Assembly (NCBI GenBank): GCA_017983635.1
Contig: JAGOBA010000005.1
Span: 149,833 to 213,832, forward strand
Length of the DNA: 64,000 nucleotides
Direction: 5' to 3'
Source of the DNA: Alphaproteobacteria bacterium
Lineage (GTDB): Bacteria; Pseudomonadota; Alphaproteobacteria; Micropepsales; Micropepsaceae
In this document: positions 9,375-19,597 of the stretch, one piece after another
Position numbering within the stretch: position 1 is the stretch's first letter
How the letters are laid out: each line of letters starts with the position of its first letter
Translations under genes and position numbers: made by a program
The notes under the pieces: generated by a model
What the model saw: only the letters and a program-made list of their open reading frames with translations
Databases searched by the model: none
What the model was told of the DNA's origin: nothing

Positions 9375-9655
9375 GAGTCCTCACCGAACTTGCCCGCGAC
9401 CAAGGCCTGCAACGCATCCAACGCCGCGACCGCTTCGCGCCCCGTCGCGACAATGGAAATCTCGCTGCCGATGCCGGCACCCAGCATCATCAAACCCATG
9501 ATCGAAGTCGCCGAAACGCTGCTGCCGTCTTTGCTGACCATGACCTGCGCATCGAACTTCGCCGCGCATTGCACGAACTTCGCCGACGCGCGCGCGTGCA
9601 GACCCTTGGTGTTCACGATCGGGAGCACGCGCGAAAGCGCGCCCGCCTCAGCCAC
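9371..9655 (-). CDS. ptsH: HPr phosphocarrier protein
   Basis: A 94-residue cytosolic HPr. The phospho-accepting His20 lies in GLHARAS (His15 of E. coli HPr) and the HprK target serine lies in SIMGLMML. The GTG start at 9655 is chosen because AAGGA lies just upstream and it overlaps the EIIA stop (GTGGCTGA); a longer frame would run deep into EIIA. No sugar permease is nearby, so this is the regulatory, incomplete PTS typical of alphaproteobacteria, with HprK adding the serine phosphate. Confidence 0.95.
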   Translation of the reverse strand: MAEAGALSRVLPIVNTKGLHARASAKFVQCAAKFDAQVMVSKDGSSVSATSIMGLMMLGAGIGSEISIVATGREAVAALDALQALVAGKFGEDS

Positions 9656-10049
9656 CAGCAAGTTCCTTAGAGGCGACGCGAATATATTTCCGCCCCGCCT
9701 CCTGTGCCTTGTCAACCGCTTCGGCGAGCTTCGCGGTCGAGCGCACCGACGCCAGCTTGATCAGCATCGGCAGGTTCACGCCCGCGATCACTTCGACTTG
9801 GCCCGACCCCATCGCCGAGATCGCGAGGTTCGACGGCGTACCGCCGAACATGTCGGTCAGAAGAATCACACCGTCGCCAACCTCGACCGCCTTGATCGAG
9901 TCGAGAATCTCTTCACGCCGCACCTCCATGTCGTCCTGCGGCCCGATGCACACTGTGCGAAACAGCGTTTGCGGACCAACGACATGCTCGGTGGCGGCTT
10001 TGAGTTCATCAGCCAGGCGGCCGTGCGTAACCAGGACGACGCCAATCAT
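9648..10049 (-). CDS. PTS EIIA component, mannose family
   Basis: A 133-residue EIIA-Man domain with active-site His9 in LVTHG and the LLTDMFGGTPSN motif. No EIIB, EIIC or EIID partner is present, so it probably signals rather than imports sugar. It overlaps HPr downstream; 93 bases separate it from hprK. In related bacteria EIIA/HPr phosphorylation feeds into ChvG/ChvI or stringent-response control, which fits the neighbours. Confidence 0.93.
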   Translation of the reverse strand: MIGVVLVTHGRLADELKAATEHVVGPQTLFRTVCIGPQDDMEVRREEILDSIKAVEVGDGVILLTDMFGGTPSNLAISAMGSGQVEVIAGVNLPMLIKLASVRSTAKLAEAVDKAQEAGRKYIRVASKELAGG

Positions 10050-10142
10050 GAGGATCTAAGACGGCTCCAGAAGGGGCGCATTACATAGTCCTGTTCGCCC
10101 GCCGCCTCAACGCGCGAGGCCGCCAGGAAAGGGGATTGACCG

Positions 10143-10571
10143 TTACGCGATAGGCACAGAAATCAGCGCCAACCGCAACTTCGCGGGCGCCGATGCCTCA
10201 AAAGGGTTGAGCACAAGCAGCGGAATGGCTGGTTTGGGAGCACCCGGCAAAGACCATGTGGCGCCCTCCGGCATTCGTTCCAGCCGATTCGGGGTCAACG
10301 AAACCGCCAGGACGAGCCGTGTCGCGGCCTTAAGCGGCGCCCGGAGAATCCCCGCCCCGCGGCCTTCGATCAGCCCCGCGATCGTCAAAGGCGCCCGCGC
10401 CGCCAACGTACCACCCTCAACCGTCACGGCTGTCTGATCGTCCGAGACAAGCAGCGCGCCGTCCCCAATCAGCCGCAACGCCAAATCGCTCTTTCCCGCC
10501 CCCGACGCCCCCAGCAGCAGAACGCCTAGCCCCGCGATATCGACCGCCGTCGCGTGAACGAGCGTCGTCAT
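10143..10571 (-). CDS. hprK: HPr kinase/phosphorylase, short alphaproteobacterial form
   Basis: A 142-residue protein corresponding to the catalytic C-terminal half of Gram-positive HprK, the usual length in alphaproteobacteria. The P-loop GASGAGKS is at 21-28, and the signature LIEGRGAGIL matches the family's E-x-R-G-L-G-I motif. It phosphorylates and dephosphorylates the serine of HPr. It starts one base after chvG ends and so is co-transcribed with chvIG. Confidence 0.93.
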   Translation of the reverse strand: MTTLVHATAVDIAGLGVLLLGASGAGKSDLALRLIGDGALLVSDDQTAVTVEGGTLAARAPLTIAGLIEGRGAGILRAPLKAATRLVLAVSLTPNRLERMPEGATWSLPGAPKPAIPLLVLNPFEASAPAKLRLALISVPIA

Positions 10572-10572
10572 G

Positions 10573-12291
10573 TCAACCCTGCATCAGCGGCAGATCGATC
10601 GTGAACCGAGCGCCGCGCACCACGCCGTCCGCGTCGCGCAAGTTGGCCGCCACGATGTGCCCGCCGTGAACTTCGACAATCTGCCGCGAGATCGACAACC
10701 CCAAACCGGAATTCTTGCCGAACCCGTGCGACGCCGGACGCTCTGTGTAGAAGCGCCGGAAGATCGCTTCCAAATTCTCTTCCGGAATACCGGGCCCCTG
10801 ATCGTCGATCGTCACCACCGCTCGCCCGTTCGACGGCGCGGCGGTGATACGAATCTCCCCGCCCTTTGGAGAGAACGAGACCGCATTCTCGATCACGTTG
10901 CGAAACACTTGCGCCAACGGCCCGTCGAGCCCGCGCACGACCAGCCCCTCGACCGGCATGTCGAGCTTGAACCGCGGCTTGTCGGGCTTGTCCGGATCCT
11001 CGAACATCTGCGCCATCGCCGGAATCAACCCGCCCAGATCGACATCGCGCGCCCGCTCGCGCGACAGTTCTGCGTCAAGCCGCGACGCATCCGAAATATC
11101 GGTGATCAACCGGTCGAGCCGCCGCACGTCGTCGCGCACGACGCTCATCAGCTTGCGCCGCTTGTCTTCTTCATTCGTGCGCTGCAGTGTTTCGATCGCG
11201 CTCGCAACCGACGTTAGCGGGTTCTTGATCTCGTGCGCGACGTCGGCCGCGAACTGCTCGATCGTATCCATCCGCGCATAGAGCGCCGCCGTCATCGAGC
11301 GCAACGCCACGGATAAGTCGCCGATCTCGTCCCCCCGCCGCCCGAGATTGGGCAATGCATCGAGCTGCCGTTCGCCGCGCCGAACGGCATCGGCACCGTC
11401 GGCAAGCGCCCGTACCGGCCGCGTAATGCGCAGAAGCAGAAACACCGTCGCCGCCGCGAAAATCACCGACGCAATCAACGCCGCAAGCAACAATTGCAGC
11501 CATTCTTGCCGCAATACGTCGTCGATGTCGCCCGCTTCCGTCGAAAGCATGAGCACGCCCATGATGAACTGCAGCCGCCGGATCGGCACAGCGACGGAGA
11601 CAATCAGATTCCCCTCCGCGTTGATGCGTTCGGCCGAACCGGCCTCGCCGCGCTCCAGCACCGAGCGCACTTCTTCATAGGTTTGTCCGCCCAGCTGCGG
11701 ATCGTCGTTCACGACCGGCGCCAAATCCTTTGCCGGGCGCATTGCATAGATGCTCTGCTTCACCTTCTTCTCGACCTCGTTCAAGAGATCGATCTGCCCC
11801 GGCGGCGGCAGCGGCTGCACCGTTACCTGATTGCGCGTCAGAATAAAGCGCGTGTCCTGCACCGGCCGCCCATCGCGCGAAAAAATTCGCGCCCGCATCC
11901 CCGTCGGCCCGACCAAGAGGTTGAGCACGGTGGCGGCCTTATCCGGATCGACATCGGTCGCGCTGTCTTCGTCCTCAAGCGCCACGCCCTTCGCGGCATA
12001 GCGTGCGAGCGCCGCCGCCACGATCTCGGCCTGCGCCTTCAGCGACTTCACGCGCTCCTCAACCAGGCTCACGCGCGCGGACTGCACCCACGACACGCCG
12101 GCGATAAAAAAGATCAACGCGAAGATGTTGAACACAAGCACCTGCGCGGCAAGTGCCGACAGCCAGCGCCGCCGCGGGCGCAAACTCAAACCCCGCGGCC
12201 GCGCGATATCCCCGCGCGCGATCAGGCCGCGAAGCCAGGCGGTCCAGCTTTGCTTGTTCTCTTTCGCGGTGGCTGCGTCAGGTGCACTCAA
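10573..12291 (-). CDS. chvG: Envelope sensor histidine kinase ChvG (ExoS/BvrS)
   Basis: A 572-residue inner-membrane kinase. TM1 (about 48-70) and TM2 (about 270-292) flank a periplasmic stimulus-sensing domain of about 200 residues, then come HAMP ([17 protein letters not shown]), HisKA ([13 protein letters not shown]) and HATPase_c ([27 protein letters not shown]). The start is TTG at 12291, overlapping the chvI stop (TTGA), with no better Met nearby. ChvG senses acid or envelope stress, with ExoR as inhibitor in rhizobia. Confidence 0.93.
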   Translation of the reverse strand: MSAPDAATAKENKQSWTAWLRGLIARGDIARPRGLSLRPRRRWLSALAAQVLVFNIFALIFFIAGVSWVQSARVSLVEERVKSLKAQAEIVAAALARYAAKGVALEDEDSATDVDPDKAATVLNLLVGPTGMRARIFSRDGRPVQDTRFILTRNQVTVQPLPPPGQIDLLNEVEKKVKQSIYAMRPAKDLAPVVNDDPQLGGQTYEEVRSVLERGEAGSAERINAEGNLIVSVAVPIRRLQFIMGVLMLSTEAGDIDDVLRQEWLQLLLAALIASVIFAAATVFLLLRITRPVRALADGADAVRRGERQLDALPNLGRRGDEIGDLSVALRSMTAALYARMDTIEQFAADVAHEIKNPLTSVASAIETLQRTNEEDKRRKLMSVVRDDVRRLDRLITDISDASRLDAELSRERARDVDLGGLIPAMAQMFEDPDKPDKPRFKLDMPVEGLVVRGLDGPLAQVFRNVIENAVSFSPKGGEIRITAAPSNGRAVVTIDDQGPGIPEENLEAIFRRFYTERPASHGFGKNSGLGLSISRQIVEVHGGHIVAANLRDADGVVRGARFTIDLPLMQG

Positions 12292-12986
12292 ACTTCGACA
12301 TACTTGTAACCGACGCCGTACAGCGTCTGGATCGAATCGAACTCGTCGGCGACTTGCTTGAACTTCTTGCGCAGCCGCTTGATGTGGCTGTCGATCGTGC
12401 GGTCGTCGACATAAACCTGATCGTCATAGGCAGCGTCCATCAGGTTGTCGCGGCTCTTCACAAAACCCGGCCGCGATGCCAGCGCCTGAAGGATCAAGAA
12501 TTCCGTCACCGTCAACTGCACGTCCTTACCGTCCCAGGTACACGAGTGGCGCTGCGAATCGAGCACGAGCTTCCCGCGCACCATCACCTCTTTCGCCGCG
12601 GTCGAAGCCGCCGGCTGCCCGCGCGCTTCCGCCCGGCGCAATACCGCCCGAACCCGCTGCAGCAGCAGACGCTGCGAAAATGGCTTTTTGATGTAGTCGT
12701 CGGCGCCCAGGCTCAAGCCCACCATTTCGTCGACCTCGTCGTCCTTCGAGGTCAGGAAAATGACCGGCAGGTCGCTCGTCTGGCGCAGGCGCTTCAGCAC
12801 TTCGTGCCCGTCCATCCGCGGCATCTTGATGTCGAGAATGGCGAGCGCCGGCGGCGTCGCCTGCAGCGCCGTCAGCGCCATAGCGCCGTCGGTATAAGTC
12901 TTGACCTGATAGCCCTCTTGCTCCAGCGCCATCGACAGCGAAGAGAGGATGTTACGGTCGTCGTCGACAAGTGCGATCATCGTCAT
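12288..12986 (-). CDS. chvI: Response regulator ChvI (BvrR), OmpR family
   Basis: A 232-residue regulator with a receiver (ALVDDDR; phospho-acceptor Asp52 in LDIKMP; Lys in KKPF) and a winged-helix OmpR/PhoB DNA-binding domain ending in [12 protein letters not shown]. It is the partner of ChvG, acting on envelope, exopolysaccharide and stress genes. It is the first gene of the chvI-chvG-hprK group; pckA is close by as in other alphaproteobacteria, but a MATE gene lies between. Confidence 0.95.
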   Translation of the reverse strand: MTMIALVDDDRNILSSLSMALEQEGYQVKTYTDGAMALTALQATPPALAILDIKMPRMDGHEVLKRLRQTSDLPVIFLTSKDDEVDEMVGLSLGADDYIKKPFSQRLLLQRVRAVLRRAEARGQPAASTAAKEVMVRGKLVLDSQRHSCTWDGKDVQLTVTEFLILQALASRPGFVKSRDNLMDAAYDDQVYVDDRTIDSHIKRLRKKFKQVADEFDSIQTLYGVGYKYVEV

Positions 12987-13049
12987 GACGTGGTCTTCAA
13001 GCCCCGTGAATCTCTTGTGCGCGAATATAAGCCTGCGCCGTCCCGCCCG

Positions 13050-14435
13050 CTATGCACGCACGACGGCACGCGACGCAACCGTGCGAAAGCGGAAACTCAA
13101 GAGTATCAGGGACAACAGCATCGCGACGCTTATCCCCAGGATTAACCCTACGGCGCCGATTCCGGCCGGAAACGCGAGCAGATAAGCCGCCGGAACACCC
13201 GCCACCCAGAATGCGATGCCGTGCATGAAGGCCGGCCAGCGCACGTCGCCCATGCCGCGAAGTGCGCCCATCGTGACCGTCATCACCCCGTCGATGACCA
13301 CCATCAGGCCGACCGCCATCAGCGTCTGGCGCGAGATCGCCCACACCGCGTCATCCGACACGTAGACCGCGCTGATCGTCTGCGGCAGCAGCGCGACGGT
13401 AAACCCAAAGGCGCTCATGATCATTGCCGCAAGCACGATCCCCGAAAGCCCCGCCCGCGCCACCTTCTCGTGCTGTCCCGATCCGACCGCGTGTCCGACT
13501 CGAACCGCGGTAGCGGCCGAAAGCCCCACCGCCACCATGATCATCAAACCGTTGAAGTTGAACGTCAGCTGATGCGCTGCCGCAGCCGCCGCGCCCAGGT
13601 GCCCGGCCATAAGGGTGAGCGAACTGATCGCCGCCGTCTCAAGCCCAAGCGCAATCGATATCGGCGCGCCCAACGTGAGGATCCGCCACACTTTCTGCCC
13701 GGCATGCGCAATGGGCGCATAGACGCCAAGGGCCGCTGCATCGCGCATCGAAAAGATGTAGCCGAGCGCCGCCAACAGACAGAGCCAGCGGATCGCCGAC
13801 GTCGTCATCACCGCGCCCTCCGCGCCCATCGGTTCCACCCAACCGAACCAGCCCAACACGAAGATTCCATCGGCCAACACGTTGAGCGCATTCGCACCCA
13901 ACATGATCGTCATGCCCACCATCGGCCGCTTGATCGCCTCCAGAAAATAGCCGGACGCGATGTAGAGCAGCATGGGCGGCATGCCCCACGCGAATTGCCG
14001 CGACACCGCCCCTGCCCCGGTCGCAATTGTGGGATCCATGCCCGTCGCCCGCAGCATCGGCTCGACCAGAAAGCACACCGCAGCGAAGAACGCGCCCAGC
14101 GCCGCCGCAATCACCAGCGCACTTTTCCACACCCGCCCGCACTCGCCGATTTCGCCCGCCCCGTAAGCCTGCGCAATCAGCACCATCGACCCCTGCAGCA
14201 GCCCGATCGAGATCAGCATCATCACCGACTGCGCCGCGAGGCCCTGACCCAAGAACGCCAGCTCATGCGCGCCGCCCCGCCCGGTCATCAGCGAGTCGAC
14301 GAAGAACATGAAAACAACGCCCGCCCGCGCCACCATCACCGGCGCAGCAAGCCGCAACGTCGGCCACCCGTCTTCGCGCCAAAGACGCGAAAGGCGTTCG
14401 ACGGTCCAGCCTGGCAAGGGGACCCTTCGCTGCAT
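13050..14435 (-). CDS. MATE family multidrug efflux transporter
   Basis: A 461-residue, 12-TM antiporter of the NorM/DinF type that exports cationic compounds using Na+ or H+. Typical segments are [37 protein letters not shown] and the second-half repeat [18 protein letters not shown]. The start at 14435 ([10 protein letters not shown]) is chosen over a Met 22 codons upstream, since that extension is hydrophilic and unlike the family, though its ribosome site is weak. It diverges from pckA and separates chvI from pckA. Confidence 0.88.
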   Translation of the reverse strand: MQRRVPLPGWTVERLSRLWREDGWPTLRLAAPVMVARAGVVFMFFVDSLMTGRGGAHELAFLGQGLAAQSVMMLISIGLLQGSMVLIAQAYGAGEIGECGRVWKSALVIAAALGAFFAAVCFLVEPMLRATGMDPTIATGAGAVSRQFAWGMPPMLLYIASGYFLEAIKRPMVGMTIMLGANALNVLADGIFVLGWFGWVEPMGAEGAVMTTSAIRWLCLLAALGYIFSMRDAAALGVYAPIAHAGQKVWRILTLGAPISIALGLETAAISSLTLMAGHLGAAAAAAHQLTFNFNGLMIMVAVGLSAATAVRVGHAVGSGQHEKVARAGLSGIVLAAMIMSAFGFTVALLPQTISAVYVSDDAVWAISRQTLMAVGLMVVIDGVMTVTMGALRGMGDVRWPAFMHGIAFWVAGVPAAYLLAFPAGIGAVGLILGISVAMLLSLILLSFRFRTVASRAVVRA

Positions 14436-14625
14436 CGCAACCACGTTGGTAAAGGCAATATCTGTCGCGGCAGAATTCCACGATTTTGCGCATCCTGCCA
14501 AGGGTTTCAGGCCCGACTTGGCTTGCCTCGCCGCGCGTTCCGCCCATATGGTGCCGCGAATTCAATCGCAATTCGATGAAGCCGCGACCTTGACCCAAGG
14601 CAGCGCGGTCGGGAGACGAGGACCT

Positions 14626-16239
14626 ATGCAAACGACAGGACAGGCGAGCCAGTACGGCCTCGACCGCGTTGGGCTCAAGAATCTCGGCCAAGTCCGTTGG
14701 AACTTGCCCATGGCAAGCCTTGTGCAAGACGCCATCCAGCGCCGCGAGGGCGTGATGGCGAAGGACGGTCCGCTCGTCGTCAAGACCGGCATCCACACCG
14801 GCCGCTCCGCCGGCGACAAGTTCGTCGTGCGTGAGCCCTCGGTCGAACGCCACATTTGGTGGGACAACAACAAGTCGATGACGCCTGCGCACTTCGAGGC
14901 GTTGCTGAACTCGTTCCGCTCCTACGCGCAAGGCCGCGACATCTATGTGCAAGACCTCTTCGGCGGCGCCGACACGACGCATCGTCTGCCGGTGCGCGTG
15001 ATCACCGAACTCGCCTGGCACTCGCTCTTTATCCAGCACCTCTTGATCGAACCGACGCAGGGCGAACGCCAAAGCTTCAACCCCGATTTCACGATCATCG
15101 ACTTCCCGGGCTTCCAAGCCGACCCAGCGTTGCACGGCACGGCATCCGGCACAGTGATCGCGGTTTCCTTTGAGAAAAAGCTCGTTCTGATCGGCGGCAC
15201 GTCCTACGCCGGCGAAATGAAGAAGTCGGTGTTCACGATCCTGAACTATCTGCTGCCGCCCAAGAACGTCATGCCGATGCACTGCTCGGTGAACGTCGGC
15301 AAGTCGAAGGAAAGCGCGATATTCTTCGGCCTCTCCGGCACCGGCAAGACCACACTCTCGGCAGATCCGACACGCACGCTGATCGGCGATGATGAGCACG
15401 GCTGGGGCGACACCGGCGTCTTCAACTTCGAAGGCGGCTGCTACGCCAAGATGATTCGCCTCTCGCCCGAAGCCGAACCCGAAATCTTCGCGACGACCAA
15501 ACGCTTCGGCACCGTGCTTGAGAACGTCGTGATCGACGAGGCGACGCGCGAACTCGATCTGAACGACGCCACCCTCGCCGAAAACTCCCGCGGCGCCTAC
15601 CCGATCTCGTTCATCCCGAACGCGAGCACCACCGGCATCGCCGGCCAGCCGTCGAACATCGTTATGCTGACCGCCGACGCCTTCGGCATCCTGCCGCCCA
15701 TCGCAAAGCTGACGCCCAGCCAAGCGATGTATCACTTCCTCTCCGGCTTCACCGCCAAGGTTGCAGGCACGGAGAAGGGCCTCGGCAAAGAACCGCAGCC
15801 CACGTTCTCCACCTGCTTCGGCGCACCGTTCATGCCGCGCCACCCGACCGAGTACGGTAACTTGCTGAAGGCGCTGATCGCCAAGCACAAAGTCGACTGC
15901 TGGCTCGTCAACACCGGCTGGACCGGCGGCGCCTTCGGCACCGGCCAACGCATGCCGATCAAAGTTACCCGCGCGCTTCTGACCGCAGCACTCGAAGGCA
16001 CCCTGAAGACCGTGCAGATGCGCGTCGACCCGCACTTCGGCTTTGAAGTGCCCGTCGCTGTCCCCGGCGTCGATGCGAACATCCTGAACCCGCGCGAAAC
16101 CTGGGCCGACAAGACCGCCTTCGACCGTCAAGCGATCAAGCTCGTCCAAATGTTCCGCGACAACTTCAAAAAATTCGAAGCCCACGTCGGCGCCGACATC
16201 AAAGCCGCCGCCCCAAGGCTCGCCGAAGCCGCGGAATAA
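14626..16239 (+). CDS. pckA: Phosphoenolpyruvate carboxykinase (ATP)
   Basis: A 537-residue cytosolic enzyme making PEP from oxaloacetate with ATP, the entry to gluconeogenesis. The kinase-1a P-loop GLSGTGKTT and kinase-2 IGDDEHGW are present, as are HCSVNVG and the C-terminal [10 protein letters not shown] stretch. The start at 14626 ([20 protein letters not shown]) fits the family, with GGGAG upstream; longer frames run into the divergent MATE gene. In rhizobia and Brucella pckA neighbours chvI/bvrR and is tied to that regulon. Confidence 0.96.
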   Translation: MQTTGQASQYGLDRVGLKNLGQVRWNLPMASLVQDAIQRREGVMAKDGPLVVKTGIHTGRSAGDKFVVREPSVERHIWWDNNKSMTPAHFEALLNSFRSYAQGRDIYVQDLFGGADTTHRLPVRVITELAWHSLFIQHLLIEPTQGERQSFNPDFTIIDFPGFQADPALHGTASGTVIAVSFEKKLVLIGGTSYAGEMKKSVFTILNYLLPPKNVMPMHCSVNVGKSKESAIFFGLSGTGKTTLSADPTRTLIGDDEHGWGDTGVFNFEGGCYAKMIRLSPEAEPEIFATTKRFGTVLENVVIDEATRELDLNDATLAENSRGAYPISFIPNASTTGIAGQPSNIVMLTADAFGILPPIAKLTPSQAMYHFLSGFTAKVAGTEKGLGKEPQPTFSTCFGAPFMPRHPTEYGNLLKALIAKHKVDCWLVNTGWTGGAFGTGQRMPIKVTRALLTAALEGTLKTVQMRVDPHFGFEVPVAVPGVDANILNPRETWADKTAFDRQAIKLVQMFRDNFKKFEAHVGADIKAAAPRLAEAAE

Positions 16240-16258
16240 CACCCGCGGCTTCTCACCC

Positions 16259-16750
16259 ATGTTGATCATCCTCAGCGGCTTGCCCGGCACCGGCAAGACG
16301 ACGATCGCGCGTGCGCTCGCGAAGGAGATCGGCGCCGTCCACCTGCGCATCGACACGATCGAGCAAGCCTTGCGCAACCAAGGCGTCACGGTGACCGAAG
16401 AAGGCTACCGCATCGCCTACGCGCTCGCCGAAGACAACCTCCGCCTCGACCTCACCGTCATCGCCGATAGCGTCAACCCCATCCAACTCACCCGCGAAGC
16501 CTGGCACGACGTCGCCACCCGCACCGGCACCCGCCACCTGGACGTCGAAATCATCTGCACCAACAAATCCGAACACCGCCGCCGCGTAGAAACGCGAGAA
16601 GCGGACATCACAGGCCACAAACTCCCAACCTGGACGGAAGTCGAAGGACGCACCTACGAGCCATGGCAAACCGAACGGCTCGTCGTCGACAGCGCTCTGG
16701 AAACAGTGGAAGCAACCGCACGGTCGCTCGCGCGCCGGATCAGGATGTAG
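16259..16750 (+). CDS. P-loop kinase-like ATPase (AAA family)
   Basis: A 163-residue protein with Walker A GLPGTGKTT at 7-15 and the layout of small-molecule kinases (HLRIDTIEQALR, then VIADSVNP as the Walker B strand, then a lid rich in Arg: HRRRVETREAD). The substrate is unknown; similar proteins are annotated as gluconate- or chloramphenicol-kinase-like ATPases. It lies 19 bases after pckA and is probably co-transcribed. Its last two codons fall in sequence matching the acyltransferase gene at 19598-20965, so the C-terminus may have been altered by rearrangement. Confidence 0.8.
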   Translation: MLIILSGLPGTGKTTIARALAKEIGAVHLRIDTIEQALRNQGVTVTEEGYRIAYALAEDNLRLDLTVIADSVNPIQLTREAWHDVATRTGTRHLDVEIICTNKSEHRRRVETREADITGHKLPTWTEVEGRTYEPWQTERLVVDSALETVEATARSLARRIRM

Positions 16751-16832
16751 ATCGCAAACCACAGCGGGCGCGAGCCCCACCACGCGCTCGATCCGAGGAC
16801 CCGATCCAAGCCCCATCCGCCGAGAGCAGGAC
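16745..16832 (-). pseudogene. Remnant of an acyltransferase-3 gene
   Basis: These 88 bases match positions about 19896-19980 of the acyltransferase gene at 19598-20965, in the same orientation, with blocks such as AACCACAGCGGGCGCGAG and GATCCAAGCCC shared. Read on the minus strand it encodes GLDRVLGSSAWWGSRPLWFA, against GLDHVPGSPTWWASRPLWFL in the full gene, with a 2-base shift just upstream. It is a diverged paralogue fragment, not an exact copy. Confidence 0.75.
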
Positions 16833-17417
16833 ATCCGCCGATGGTGCCGGTGCCACCGGTGACGAGGACGTTCTGCCATTTCTTTCAACCTTGGGACTTG
16901 TGGATGGCTCAAGCACCAATTCCTTGGGTTATTGCCACAAGCGGCGCCGCGCAGCGCCTGCGAAGGCAATGTAGGTTGTGACCCGAAGGGGTACCGGGCC
17001 GGAATTTGAGCGAACAACCCCATGTACCCGGAAGTTAGGTGGAGAAATGCAAGCGCTCCCTCCGAAATCCTCGGTTGGCAAACCCAGCACGCAAGCCCTC
17101 CGATCTTCGTGAATCATCGTGAGCGCGCACAGGCACGCTCTCCCACCAGCCACATCCGCGACGTCGGGCCGGGCGATGGATCCTGCTCAACAATGCCAAG
17201 TCGCAGCCGAGATTAGGGCGCCAACCGGCGCACGATCAGGATCGGAACAAATATAGAACAATGCACCCAAGAGTCAAGCAGAATCTCGGTTCGCGCAATT
17301 GATTGGGGCTAGAGTGCGGGTGCACCCCAGCGAGAGGCCCCAAGGAATAGGCACCCTCTCCCCACCTTCTCAATTTCCACATCCCAGCGACTGCGCCGAA
17401 TCGCCTAAAGTGTGACC
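16833..17417. other. Gene-poor accessory stretch
   Basis: No convincing gene. On the minus strand 16833-16885 reads WQNVLVTGGTGTIGG, resembling the Rossmann start of an NAD-dependent epimerase/reductase, but without a start codon or continuation, so it may be another fragment. The LexA-type box at 17245-17259 is the only clear regulatory signal. Base composition is more A+T-rich than in neighbouring core genes. Confidence 0.45.
17245..17259. promoter_or_regulatory. LexA (SOS) box GAAC-N7-GAAC
   Basis: GAACAAATATAGAAC equals the alphaproteobacterial LexA consensus GTTC-N7-GTTC read on the other strand, with the usual A/T-rich spacer. It lies 159 bases upstream of the nuclease-like gene at 17418, and no other gene is placed to use it. 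Confidence 0.6.
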
Positions 17418-18455
17418 ATGTCATCTCGCCTCGAGGAAGAAGAGCGTGCTCGAACGTGGCTTCGCGAGCGCGGCTACGAAACCGATCGGCCCACGTGGCT
17501 GAGCGGTGACAATCCGGACTTCTGGGCGCACGGCATCGACGCATCCCCGCCCGGACTTTGGGTTGAGGTAAAGAGTGCGGACAAGAGCGGCACTATGGCG
17601 GCTCTCGACAAACACTATGACATGATTCACGCATGGCCGATCCCCGATGGGCTTCGAGGTCACTCGACCTTCCATCTATCACCCACCACCACGAAGGAAT
17701 CCGTCGAGCGGCTGCTGAAACGATTTGTGCTTGAAGTACCGAAATATGCTGAACGCGAGTGCGCCCTAAACTTCGTGCAACACGTGGGCAACAAGCGCGA
17801 CTTGCAACGCATCGAGATCCATGGCGCGGTGCCCGAGACTTTCTGGGTGTTCGGCGCGGGAGGCGCAAAACCAAGCGTTCCGTTGGGAAGCGCTGACACT
17901 AGCCTTGCGCCGGCGACGTGGATTGGAAGTGATGGCGAACGCAAAGACGGCCGCGCATTCAATTTCTTGGAGTGGTCAACCGACCCCGATTGCGCGCTCG
18001 TGGTTCGCATCACACCGCGTGGCCTGCCCTTCGGTATCGGGTTGATGTCCGGCGGCCACGTTGCGGCACGCGAAAAGACGTTGCCAATGCTGAAACGCGC
18101 AAACAGCCAGATCAAAGCAGCTTGCGTCGATCGCGACGTGCCGGGGATAGTCGTTCTCGTCCCGCAGGATTGGCACGTAGAGCCGATGCATGTGCAAGCG
18201 GCGTGCTACGGCGTCCTTCAAGTTCCGATATCTGTTGGGCGCGATGTTCCGCCCTCAACAGGGCAGATGTATCATGGTCACGACGGTATGTTTCGACCGG
18301 ACAAGAACACGCACTTGTCCGCCGTGCTGCTGTTGTCTCAGTCGGGAGCCGCAACCTTCTTTCCGAACCCCTTCGCGTTGCACACGATCCCTGATACGGC
18401 AACAGTTTTCAGGGGCGCGAAGAGAGCTGCGGTTGACTTGGGCAATAGCAGTTGA
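17418..18455 (+). CDS. Uncharacterised protein with PD-(D/E)xK nuclease-like N-terminus
   Basis: A 345-residue protein I cannot assign to a named family. Near the N-terminus an acidic helix (LEEEERARTWLRERGYE) precedes NPDFWAHG and, about 18 residues on, LWVEVKSADK; D followed by E-x-K on a strand is the PD-(D/E)xK nuclease pattern. The C-terminal half has beta-rich segments (VPGIVVLVPQDW) and ends with FFPNPFALHTIPDT. The start is ATG at 17418; a GTG lies two codons earlier. A LexA-type box lies upstream and a DUF2971 gene follows 140 bases on. Suggested role: DNA damage or defence nuclease (inference). Confidence 0.7.
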   Translation: MSSRLEEEERARTWLRERGYETDRPTWLSGDNPDFWAHGIDASPPGLWVEVKSADKSGTMAALDKHYDMIHAWPIPDGLRGHSTFHLSPTTTKESVERLLKRFVLEVPKYAERECALNFVQHVGNKRDLQRIEIHGAVPETFWVFGAGGAKPSVPLGSADTSLAPATWIGSDGERKDGRAFNFLEWSTDPDCALVVRITPRGLPFGIGLMSGGHVAAREKTLPMLKRANSQIKAACVDRDVPGIVVLVPQDWHVEPMHVQAACYGVLQVPISVGRDVPPSTGQMYHGHDGMFRPDKNTHLSAVLLLSQSGAATFFPNPFALHTIPDTATVFRGAKRAAVDLGNSS

Positions 18456-18595
18456 ACGTGCGTTGGACGCCCCGCGCTTAAACGGGCCGCGTCAGGTTAA
18501 GCAGGTTCGCTATCAACTCGGAAAACTCATCGAAGCGCGAATTGTTGGAAGCGCACAGCGCTGAAAACAGTAGATTTGAATGAGGTGGCAAGGTC

Positions 18596-19558
18596 ATGGA
18601 CGAACCCGAGATACCACAGGATTTGATCGAAACTATCCAACAGCACCACGATTTGGCCGAAGGCGAGCTCATCGCTGAAGTGGAACGCATGATCGGAAAG
18701 ATCACCACTCCGAAAGTTTGCCACTACACTGACGAGGCTGGGCTTCGCGGCATCCTTGAAAGTGGCAGGATTTGGCAGACAGATATCTTTTCTCAGACCG
18801 ACATATCTGAGCTGCGACATGGCCTAGGGTTTGCGAACAATGCGGTTGCTGCCGCCGCCGAGCAAGCCGACGCCAAGAACGAAGTCAAAATGTTCGCAAA
18901 GGGATTTGCTCACTTTCAGACAAAGCTGCCTCAGTCTGCGAATTACTTCATCGCCTGCTTTGGAAGTGTGCCCAATGATCTCGGTAACTGGATCGAGTTT
19001 GCTGGCGACGGCAAAGGCTATGGTCTCGTGTTCGATCGCGCAGCTTTGGTGCGTGCGCATGTGGCGGGCGTCGTGGCCAGCGAGTTCGATCGTCTTTCAT
19101 TCCCCGTCACGTACGACGATGCCGCGATTGACCGCTTACAGCAGCGCATCATGACATCCACGTTGCCATGTCTATCGGCGCCGAGGGCTCGCGCTGAGAG
19201 TATCGATAGGTTGGTCGCCTTACAGTTCATGACGCAAGCGTCGTCTTGCATCTCCATCTTGGCAGTACGAGCGGCACTCCTGTTCAAGAACGAGGCGTTC
19301 AAAAAGCAGTCCGAGTTTCGACTTATGGAATTGCATCCTGAGCCACCTGTGTCGAGTTCAATCAAAACCCCTCCAAGCGGCAAGCGTTACGCGGAGTTTG
19401 ATTGGCGATCCCACGAACCGGCTGCACTTCGAGAAATCATCGTTGGCCCTAATGCTGATCATGACGCAGCCAAAAGGATCGCGAGCGAGCTTGTTGCAAA
19501 GACCTGTCCTATACAAAGCGTGGCTGTGACCGTTTCCGACATTCCCTATCGTCACTAG
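18596..19558 (+). CDS. DUF2971 family protein
   Basis: A 320-residue protein with the DUF2971 pattern: VCHYTDEAGLRGILESGRIW, then SQTDISELRHGL, then YFIACFG and the WIEFAGDGKGYGLVF stretch, and FRLMELH near the C-terminus. The family is widespread in accessory regions and has no settled activity. Codon use is more A+T-rich than in flanking core genes, suggesting transfer. AAGG sits close before the ATG. Same strand as the nuclease-like gene, so possibly one module. Confidence 0.82.
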   Translation: MDEPEIPQDLIETIQQHHDLAEGELIAEVERMIGKITTPKVCHYTDEAGLRGILESGRIWQTDIFSQTDISELRHGLGFANNAVAAAAEQADAKNEVKMFAKGFAHFQTKLPQSANYFIACFGSVPNDLGNWIEFAGDGKGYGLVFDRAALVRAHVAGVVASEFDRLSFPVTYDDAAIDRLQQRIMTSTLPCLSAPRARAESIDRLVALQFMTQASSCISILAVRAALLFKNEAFKKQSEFRLMELHPEPPVSSSIKTPPSGKRYAEFDWRSHEPAALREIIVGPNADHDAAKRIASELVAKTCPIQSVAVTVSDIPYRH

Positions 19559-19597
19559 GTCGGAAAGAGGAGCACAACCCCATGCCCCCATTAGCAC

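Noticed and set aside
14263..16389. Very long minus-strand open frame opposite pckA
   Set aside because: It is antisense to a clear PEP carboxykinase, rich in Ala/Arg/Gly/Val/Asp as expected of a GC-skewed shadow frame, and shows no family motif.
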